IMG/VR virus record: IMGVR_UViG_3300017765_000084
Span: 1-21,559 of that record
DNA from: a virus
DNA: 21,559 bases
Strand: one strand, 5' to 3'
Shown piece by piece: positions 15,033-21,559 of the stretch. Both the position numbers and the translations under genes were made by a program. The notes beneath the pieces were generated by a model. It was not told the DNA's origin and searched no databases. It worked only from the letters and a program-made list of their open reading frames with translations. How positions within the stretch are numbered: position 1 is the stretch's first letter; each line of letters starts with the position of its first letter.

Positions 15033-16547
15033 ATGGCAGATATATTTGATTTAGCAAGAAGTATTAATGCAAGGAGAAAGCAAGCCTCTCAAGGCTATGC
15101 AAGTGGGTTTGAAGACCTTCCAATGCAAGTCATGGAGATGATGGATACAAGGGCAAAAGAGAAGCGTGTATCATTAAAGAATGATTCTGCTTTGTTAAGT
15201 CAACTTATTCAGGGAGCAAGCACACAGGAAGAAATTGATAATGTATCAAAACTTGCAGGTCAATACGGAAAAGATACTTTTGATGACCCTAATACAAGGC
15301 TTTATGGCGATGTAATTGAAATGCAGGCAAACCAAAAGAAAGATGCTTATAATCAATTTAAGGCATCTGCTGAATGGCTTGATGGTCAACTTGCTACTGA
15401 AGATAAAAAATCATACTTTGATATATCAGAAGAAGAGTTAGTAGGCATGCCCTATAAAGACATATCTAATAGGATTAAAGAGCTTGAAGGATATACAGCA
15501 GGAATGAACCTAGGTAAACAATTTGGCTTCAAATATGCAAAGGGCGTAAATTCACTTGAAACACTTCAAAACCAATTTGGCAATTATGAGCAAAAGCTTG
15601 AGAATACAATGAAAGCTCATCTTACAGGTGGCGAAATATCAGAAGAAGAAGCAATGGCAATAATGACAGGAGATTATGAGGGGGCTAGAAAAATAGCTGA
15701 AAATACTATAAAAACAAATCTATCGAAATATACAAAAGATTATAATAGGCTTATAAAACTACAAGAAAAACAAATAGGTGACTCTAATTTAGCTTCATAT
15801 ATGCAAGAAGAAGGAGTCTCAGAAGATAATATAAAATCTTATATAGAGGCTGAAATGAGAAAGCTAGATGCAGCTATGGAACTTGAGTATACAAGACAGT
15901 ATCTTTGGACAGGAATAGGTAAAAAAGGTGGAGCAAGTGATTTTATTAGTAAGGTAGATGATGCTATAATTGAAAGCAAAGATGGCTCAGATAAAAAACT
16001 AAGTGTTATTAGGGATAAAGATAAAGATGGAATTGCTGATAGCAAACAGCAAGAAGAGCTTCCTAAGACTATAGCTAAACCATTAGCTGATGACAAAGCT
16101 ACCAATGAAATGAGTGGTGATGAATTATTTCCCGTAGGATTTTTTAGTGGCTCTCCTAAAAAAGTTCAAAAACAAAAGTCTATGAAGTATCCTGTGCAAA
16201 TAAATCTTAATGAATCAAATACATCTAAAGCAGAAAATATTAAAAATAAAGCAAAATCTATTATTGGAGCAACAGTATCAAGAGGTGGTACTAATTTTAA
16301 AGTTGTAGATACAAAAATTGTTAATGGAAAAATTAAATTAAAAATTTCATCAAACATTACAGATAAAGGTACATTTAGAGGTGCGAGAGGTGAAGAATAT
16401 GATTTAAGTACTTTTAACATAGAGTCTTTAAATAAGTCAAAACAACGAATGCCTCAAGCGTTTAAGAAAAAAGGAATACCTTATCATTATGACCCAATTA
16501 AAGATATATATGTTGTGTCTTCAAACGAAGTAGGCAAAGGAAAGTAA
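15033..16547 (+). CDS. Internal virion/structural protein with Ca-binding-like loop
   Basis: 504 residues, ribosome-binding site AAGGAG. The first ~290 residues are helical and highly charged (IFDLARSINARRKQAS, EEEAMAIMTGDYEGARKIAE, LEYTRQYLWTGIGKKGG), like core or ejection proteins that coat packaged DNA. Residues 328-336 read DKDKDGIAD, a DxDxDGxxD calcium-binding-type loop. A basic, strand-rich domain of ~130 residues follows (KSIIGATVSRGGTNFKVVD, GKIKLKISSNITDKG). The stop TAA abuts the next ATG, with AAAGGAAAG as ribosome-binding site, so it is made together with the giant protein. It probably forms part of the same internal assembly. Confidence 0.55.
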   Translation: MADIFDLARSINARRKQASQGYASGFEDLPMQVMEMMDTRAKEKRVSLKNDSALLSQLIQGASTQEEIDNVSKLAGQYGKDTFDDPNTRLYGDVIEMQANQKKDAYNQFKASAEWLDGQLATEDKKSYFDISEEELVGMPYKDISNRIKELEGYTAGMNLGKQFGFKYAKGVNSLETLQNQFGNYEQKLENTMKAHLTGGEISEEEAMAIMTGDYEGARKIAENTIKTNLSKYTKDYNRLIKLQEKQIGDSNLASYMQEEGVSEDNIKSYIEAEMRKLDAAMELEYTRQYLWTGIGKKGGASDFISKVDDAIIESKDGSDKKLSVIRDKDKDGIADSKQQEELPKTIAKPLADDKATNEMSGDELFPVGFFSGSPKKVQKQKSMKYPVQINLNESNTSKAENIKNKAKSIIGATVSRGGTNFKVVDTKIVNGKIKLKISSNITDKGTFRGARGEEYDLSTFNIESLNKSKQRMPQAFKKKGIPYHYDPIKDIYVVSSNEVGKGK

Positions 16548-19500
16548 ATGGCAATAAATCCAAATAAAGTAGTATCATGGTTTAGAGAAAATGAAGCAGG
16601 GATGCAAGGAAGAAGTGACTATGATGTATATGAATACGCAAAAGGTGCGTTTCCACAGCATAGAAAAGAATTAGAAGAAATAGGCAACCCATTTGACCCT
16701 GCTCCTATGCAACCTATTACAACCGAAAAATCTGCAAAAGAATCAGACTATTCTCCACAAAAATTTGAAGGATTAACAAGTTTTATGAATGTTGCAGATT
16801 CTTATGCAGAAGAAGGAATGCCTTCTTTAGGGATTAGTCCTGAGTTCTTTAAAAAAGCATATAATGAATCGCTTGCAGGAATGACATATTCTATAGCAAA
16901 TGGTAAATTTAAATATGATATTGGCGATTATGACCCAAGCATGACAGAAGAAATATTTCAATTTGTAGCAGGAACATTAAATCCAATTGATGCAATAGCT
17001 TTCTTTGGACTTCCTATAGGTGGAGCTAAAGTTGGTACAAATCTTGCACAAAAACAATTGGCAAAATGGGGCACGAAAGCAGCAGCAGATGGAGCAAGAA
17101 AAAAAGTTGTACAAAGTAATTTAAAGTCTTCGATATACGAGGGTGTTCTTCAAACAGGTCTTGGTTTTGGTGCATATTCAGCAGCAGCAGGAGCTATATC
17201 AAGTGCCTCTCAACAAGCTACTGACCCTAATACGGATGGCAAAATTGATAAGTGGAAAGTAACTAAAGATGCAACTGCTGCAGGACTTGAAGGTATTGCA
17301 ATGGGTGCTATTGCAGGTGGAGCATCAAAAGGTATTGGTAATAGATATGCAAGGTGGGAAGTTGCAAATAAAGGAGCAACAAACTTACAAAAAAGAACAA
17401 AGAAAACATTAAATGTATTGGGTCAGATAGGAGTAGAGGCTGGTGCTTTTACTGCAGTGCCATATTTTATACATGGAGTCCCTAAAGATGAAGATGGTAC
17501 TATTGGATGGGAACAAGTTGGTAAACAATTAATTGCTGATTTTGCTCTTGATGCTGTTATAAGAGGTGCTACAGGAGATATATTTAGACAAGCAAATCAA
17601 GACCTTCAACAGTATAGCAAAGCTTTAGGTAGAGAAGTAAAATCTAAAATAAATAACAACGACCAATTAAGTAATAGTATTAGAAATGTTGTTGGAGATT
17701 CTCCTGAATCAGCTTCTATTTTTAGGGAGACTCAAGCAGAAGAGTTAAATAAAATTATTGGCATTAAAGATGGTGTAGATAAATTACTAGAAGATACTAA
17801 AAGAGCATTAGAGCTATCAAATAAACCTGAATCTGAGTTAACTGATACTGATAAGTTAGAGTTAGTTAGTTATGTTAAATCAATGAATGAAATAAGGGGT
17901 CTGTATATTGAGACTCTTGAGCAACCTGAACTTCAAAGAGCTCTTGGCATAGAGCTTATGAGCCCTCAAACTGAAGCAATATTAAAAGCCCAAGTTAAAT
18001 CAATTGACAATGCAAGTAAGACTATCAATAAGCTTGAAAAGGTTGAGATTGAGCCTACAAAAGCTGATGTTGATGTTTCTGTAAAAACTGATGTTACTTT
18101 TGAACAAAAAGTAGATGCAATGAATGAGAATCAACTTATAGCAACCTACGCAAAACAAAGAGATATATCTCCACAAAAAGCAAGAGAAGAGCTTACTCTT
18201 AAAAGTGATAGAGGTGATATATTTGATGAGCAAACTGCAAAGGATTATATAAAATCTGAAAAGCAAGATACACAGCAACTCGTAGAAGATGTCGTAAAGG
18301 GCGTTACGGGATTTGATATAAATGAATCTGTTTCTCGTGCAAAAGGATTAATAGATGAAGGTGCAGCTAAAACAAGATACAATGAGTTTAAAGATTCTGT
18401 ATCAGAAAATGATGCTCTTGCTATTGGGGAGTATGCATTAGAAAATTCTAAATACTCTAAACAAATAGGCAAGTACCTTACATGGCTCAAAAAAAATAAG
18501 AAACTTAGCTACAAAGATTCATCAAAAGAATTAGTCTATGAGTATCTCAATGATGTAGTGTTAGCGTCTCCGAAGAAAAATAAAATAGTTGGAAATGATA
18601 TTGCACCTTTTTCTAAATTTGACCAATTTGCTAAAAAGAAATGGATTACAGATAGAAAACATGAAGGTTTGTCTTTTACTGAGGCTAATGAAGCTAGATT
18701 TGCACCTGTAGTTGAAAGAGAGATACCCTCAACCTTACTTGATAATGTAAGAAAAAATAGAAAATCTGCTATAAAAGATTTAACAGAAAACTTTAACATT
18801 TCAAAAGAAGAAATTGATTTTATATATGAATTAACTAAAAGAGGTATTAGACCTTCAGAGCTTAACAAAATTAGCCCTGATAATTTTAAAGTGTCAGATG
18901 ATGGTAGATATTATATTGATTTTGGTGCAGAGAAAAAATCCCAAAGTAAAGGTCGATTAAAAGTACTAATTCCTAAAGATGTGTATGATTATGGAAAAAC
19001 TATTAAGAAAGGTTTTTCAAAAAAAACTATAAGCATCGGAAAAGGCAAGCCAAGAAAAGCATTACAAAAACTTGTTGCAGAAAAATTAACAGGAGATGCA
19101 AATGCAAGTGTTAAGGATATGCGTAATGCTTACGAGCAACTTAAAATAAATTTACCTGAAAGCGTATTAACACAGCAACAACTAGATGCATATCTTGGAC
19201 ACGTTACTAAAGGTGGTGATATTGGGGCTATATATAAAATAACAAGACTACCTCTTAATGAACAGCTTGACATTTCTCGTAAAGTTGAAAAAGCTTTAAA
19301 TATTGTAGATGATACAAAGGCAAAAACAAAACCAAAAGTAGAATCCAAGAAACGCCTTAAGATTAATGAAGTTGATACTGCTGAGAAAAGTGTTCAATAC
19401 TATAAACAAGAACAAGCAAATATAAAAGAAAGATTAAAGACTGCAACAACAGCATCTCAACGTGAGCCATTGCAAGGACGATTAAAAGAAGCGGGCATAA

Positions 19501-21559
19501 GGTTATCTGTATCAAAGAAATTAGTTGAATTAAATAAAAAGCTTATGGCTTTTTCCAAAGAAAATATTAGTGTGGGTGGTGATGCTAAAAAACTTAGAGA
19601 AAGGGTGGCGAAAGGCGATAGGCTAGTCACCCAACGTAAGAGATTAATGAAACAACTTAATCTTAAGGATGTTAAAAAACGCACAGATGCTCAAAGAATT
19701 AAAGGTGAAGTTGAGTTTCAAGGCAAGGATATACAGGCTGAACGCAATGCATTTATTGACAAAGTATTAAAGAAGAATAACCTTACGAGAGAGCAAATTA
19801 AAGTAGCGAATCTTGATGCTAATACTCTTGGTGAGTTTGCTAATGGTATAATTAAATTGCAAAAAGGTGAGTTCCAACCTGCTGATTTTTACCATGAAAA
19901 TCTTCATCGACTTAAAGCTTTTGCTAATAAAACAAACAATAAAGCATTGAGCAACCTAATTGATAAGGCTGAAGGATTAGGAAGGACAGCAAAAGAGTTT
20001 AAGGAATGGAAAAAGAACAACCCTACTCGTGATATGGAAGAGTTTCTTGCTGATGTAGTTGGTGGCAAAGCATCTAGGATTGAGTTTACACAAGGTATGA
20101 TTCCAAAGCTAAATCAATTCATTAAACAAATTGTTTCTAAAGTTAAATCAGCCCTTGGTATAGCCAACTTTAATGACTATGCTAGAATCCTTGCAAGACA
20201 AACTCAAAAAGGGTTTGATACAAAGGGAGTTAAGTTTGATTCTACTGTTAAAAAACGTGAGATTGATGCTAGTACTAAAGATTTGGCAAAAAGAGTAAAG
20301 CAAGATTTTGACTTGTTGGTTGAAAAAATATTTAAAACATCTGATGATAAAGAGGCAAGAGATATAGCAAAAGGCTTGCTACCATCTTTTGCGTCTCAAG
20401 CAGGGATTGAAGATGCGTATAAACCAAATAGAATTACAAGAGCCAATCTTTCAAAATTAAAACCACAAGAGCTTAACGATTTATTAAATATTATAAATGA
20501 AAGCGATATACAGAAGCTTCGTGCAAGAAAAAATCTTGTGAAGTGGATGAGCACATATCGTGGAGTAGAGAACTTTAGGTTAAAATCAAATGTAAGTAAA
20601 GAAAATCAAAAGTTTTTCCTAGAGCAACTTGGTGTAAAAGATGGTGACATTACGAAGGCGAGTATAAAGACATTAAAAGAATATAAAATCTTATTAAAAG
20701 ACCTTGGATTTAAAGCAGGTAAAAATAACACATGGATAGATGAAGCATTTAATCTTGAAATGATAGATGATACACAGGTTGAGTTAGTTAAAAAATTTGA
20801 TACAATTAAATTTGAAGGAGCTAAGTTATTTGCTCCTGTAGAAAGTGCCTTAAGAAGTTTGGGAAAACCTGGAGAAAAGATAGCAAACAAACTATTTGAC
20901 CATGCATCTCAAGAGGCTAGATATGTAGGAGACCTTGTAGATACCGAAGGTAAAATGGCAAATCATCTTGGTGGAGAAAGAAAGTTTAATAAAGTAAAAG
21001 ACTTTTTTTACTTAATGGATAGAGAGCGTAGGATTGAGAGACAAGAGAAAGGTCTTCTTACAGATAAAGAAAAATTATTTATAAGCAAAGCGTTTAATGA
21101 AGATGGAAGTTTTGCTGATAGTGGTGAGGGAAGAGCATTAAATGAGCTTTCTGAGTTTAACAAGAGTATTAAGAATAACTTTTTAGATGCTATGAAACAG
21201 ATAATGAATGATGCTGAATACGAAGATTGGATTAGTAAAAATAATATAAAATGGCTTGACTCAAGAGAATATATACATAGAGGATTAAGCGATGACTTTG
21301 CAAAAAGTTTCTCAATTAATTCTGCTTCAACAAGAAAGCTTGTTAGGAAAGAGGCTAATGATATAGCTATAAAGATAGTTGAACAAAGAAATCCAAATTT
21401 AACAGGAGATGCTAAGAAAAAAGCAATAGATGCTGTTGATAGTGAAGCTTTGGATATTGCTAGGCAAAATATTATTAATAGAGGAAACTATATGCAATCA
21501 AGCATATCATCAAGATTCCTTCAATCAAGAATAAGTAAGAAACTTGATGAACAAGTTTA
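16548..21559 (+). CDS. Giant polyvalent internal/ejection protein, 3' truncated, with recombinase and zincin domains
   Basis: Open from ATG 16548 to the window end, 1670 residues with no stop. Order: N-terminal segment (VVSWFRENEAGMQG; NESLAGMTYSIANGKFKYDI) of a type I associate with marine phage internal virion proteins; hydrophobic Gly/Ala segments at ~136-163, 199-220, 244-264 and 288-312, fit for membrane insertion, with EF-hand-like loops DPNTDGKID (226) and PKDEDGTIG (312); helical linker to ~640; a tyrosine-recombinase-like domain (~680-900); a coiled linker; an HExxH motif (1116-1120) with E1164/E1165; then a long helical part (FDHASQEARYVGDL, SREYIHRGLSDDF) like polyvalent-protein-associated regions. 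Likely packaged in the head and ejected with DNA (inference). Confidence 0.8.
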   Translation, partial: MAINPNKVVSWFRENEAGMQGRSDYDVYEYAKGAFPQHRKELEEIGNPFDPAPMQPITTEKSAKESDYSPQKFEGLTSFMNVADSYAEEGMPSLGISPEFFKKAYNESLAGMTYSIANGKFKYDIGDYDPSMTEEIFQFVAGTLNPIDAIAFFGLPIGGAKVGTNLAQKQLAKWGTKAAADGARKKVVQSNLKSSIYEGVLQTGLGFGAYSAAAGAISSASQQATDPNTDGKIDKWKVTKDATAAGLEGIAMGAIAGGASKGIGNRYARWEVANKGATNLQKRTKKTLNVLGQIGVEAGAFTAVPYFIHGVPKDEDGTIGWEQVGKQLIADFALDAVIRGATGDIFRQANQDLQQYSKALGREVKSKINNNDQLSNSIRNVVGDSPESASIFRETQAEELNKIIGIKDGVDKLLEDTKRALELSNKPESELTDTDKLELVSYVKSMNEIRGLYIETLEQPELQRALGIELMSPQTEAILKAQVKSIDNASKTINKLEKVEIEPTKADVDVSVKTDVTFEQKVDAMNENQLIATYAKQRDISPQKAREELTLKSDRGDIFDEQTAKDYIKSEKQDTQQLVEDVVKGVTGFDINESVSRAKGLIDEGAAKTRYNEFKDSVSENDALAIGEYALENSKYSKQIGKYLTWLKKNKKLSYKDSSKELVYEYLNDVVLASPKKNKIVGNDIAPFSKFDQFAKKKWITDRKHEGLSFTEANEARFAPVVEREIPSTLLDNVRKNRKSAIKDLTENFNISKEEIDFIYELTKRGIRPSELNKISPDNFKVSDDGRYYIDFGAEKKSQSKGRLKVLIPKDVYDYGKTIKKGFSKKTISIGKGKPRKALQKLVAEKLTGDANASVKDMRNAYEQLKINLPESVLTQQQLDAYLGHVTKGGDIGAIYKITRLPLNEQLDISRKVEKALNIVDDTKAKTKPKVESKKRLKINEVDTAEKSVQYYKQEQANIKERLKTATTASQREPLQGRLKEAGIRLSVSKKLVELNKKLMAFSKENISVGGDAKKLRERVAKGDRLVTQRKRLMKQLNLKDVKKRTDAQRIKGEVEFQGKDIQAERNAFIDKVLKKNNLTREQIKVANLDANTLGEFANGIIKLQKGEFQPADFYHENLHRLKAFANKTNNKALSNLIDKAEGLGRTAKEFKEWKKNNPTRDMEEFLADVVGGKASRIEFTQGMIPKLNQFIKQIVSKVKSALGIANFNDYARILARQTQKGFDTKGVKFDSTVKKREIDASTKDLAKRVKQDFDLLVEKIFKTSDDKEARDIAKGLLPSFASQAGIEDAYKPNRITRANLSKLKPQELNDLLNIINESDIQKLRARKNLVKWMSTYRGVENFRLKSNVSKENQKFFLEQLGVKDGDITKASIKTLKEYKILLKDLGFKAGKNNTWIDEAFNLEMIDDTQVELVKKFDTIKFEGAKLFAPVESALRSLGKPGEKIANKLFDHASQEARYVGDLVDTEGKMANHLGGERKFNKVKDFFYLMDRERRIERQEKGLLTDKEKLFISKAFNEDGSFADSGEGRALNELSEFNKSIKNNFLDAMKQIMNDAEYEDWISKNNIKWLDSREYIHRGLSDDFAKSFSINSASTRKLVRKEANDIAIKIVEQRNPNLTGDAKKKAIDAVDSEALDIARQNIINRGNYMQSSISSRFLQSRISKKLDEQV
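18816..19256 (+). other. Tyrosine-recombinase catalytic domain inside the giant protein
   Basis: Residues ~757-903 of the giant protein. ISKEEIDFIYELTKRGIRPS gives Arg I (R768) with E771 of the RxSEL box; the hairpin AEKKSQSKGRLKVLIP supplies the catalytic Lys (K796/K797); VKDMRNAY is the HxxR box with Lys for His (K856, R859); YLGH gives H885; IGAIYKI gives the nucleophile Y896. Spacings (R to K 28, R to R 91, R to H 26, H to Y 11) are close to XerD (24, 99, 23, 9). KDxR instead of HxxR also occurs in poxvirus type IB topoisomerase. A preceding helical stretch (PFSKFDQFAKKKW) could be the core-binding domain. All catalytic positions are filled, so activity is possible. Confidence 0.75.
19863..20160 (+). 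other. Zincin-type metallopeptidase motif region in the giant protein
   Basis: Residues ~1106-1204. DFYHENLHRLKAFA carries HExxH (H1116, E1117, H1120), the zinc-binding and catalytic motif of zincin peptidases. MEEFLADVVGG lies 44-45 residues on and offers E1164 or E1165 as third ligand, as in gluzincins. The following helix (MIPKLNQFIKQIVSKVKSAL) matches the helical end seen after zincin domains in large phage polyvalent proteins. A role in self-processing or in cutting host proteins on entry would be consistent; substrates are unknown. Confidence 0.6.

Noticed and set aside
18000-20890. Several reverse-strand frames of 70-110 residues
   Set aside because: All lie opposite the giant + strand frame, which contains recognisable catalytic motifs. 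They lack good starts and are Ser/Leu/Phe-rich antisense shadows.
1-21559. tRNA genes, CRISPR arrays, insertion sequences, intrinsic terminators
   Set aside because: No intergenic space is large enough for tRNA or arrays, no transposase or inverted terminal repeats were seen, and no GC-rich hairpin followed by a T-run was found.

Overview
This window is a stretch of an AT-rich double-stranded DNA bacteriophage genome. It holds part of the late (virion and lysis) module. Every credible gene is on the + strand. Genes are packed end to end with ATGA or TAATG overlaps or gaps of a few bases, no stretch over about 85 bases lacks a gene, and I see no tRNA, rRNA, CRISPR or insertion sequence. There is no tape-measure, sheath, tube or baseplate gene. 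Instead there are a nozzle-like protein, small head-tail adaptor-like proteins and very large internal/ejection-type proteins, which points to a short-tailed (podovirus-like) phage. The protein style (GIGTTSP fibre repeats, M[RK]LGLGLSL leaders, small conserved unknowns) is what I associate with uncultured marine or aquatic phages. The host cannot be read from the window.

Layout. (1) 1-1010: the 3' end of a beta-rich structural gene, a small QGG/GGE-motif protein, a possible 32-residue Lys-rich peptide and a small Cys-pair protein. (2) 1011-3404: head-tail joining region, with a 559-residue protein (adaptor-like N-terminus, long helical C-terminus) and two small connector-like proteins. (3) 3414-8691: fibre/adhesin region, with a 722-residue fibre built on a 125-residue period, a coiled-coil protein, a 51-residue membrane (holin-like) protein, two proteins sharing the M[RK]LGLGLSL leader (one with a LamG/concanavalin-like domain) and several small conserved unknowns. 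(4) 8681-10155: a calcineurin-like metallophosphoesterase, a TM-plus-coiled-coil holin-like protein and two small proteins, one with a CxxCxxCxC tail. (5) 10156-13496: a 944-residue nozzle/stabilisation-type tail protein and a small fibre tip with a gp53-like C-terminus. (6) 13509-21559: two 504-residue internal-virion-type proteins and a giant protein of at least 1670 residues that runs off the 3' edge.

The most interesting item is the giant protein. Behind a hydrophobic, ejection-protein-like N-terminus it carries what reads as a complete tyrosine-recombinase catalytic domain (R768, K796/K797, K856xxR859, H885, Y896, close to XerD spacing) and then a zinc-metallopeptidase HExxH motif (H1116-H1120, downstream E1164/E1165). 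A phage particle may therefore carry, and perhaps inject, a DNA strand-transferase and a protease as part of one virion protein. A second strong signal is genome-wide: reading every line, I found no GATC in the 21,559 bases. Asp codons before a C appear as GAC instead of GAT, which suggests selection against a GATC-recognising host defence.
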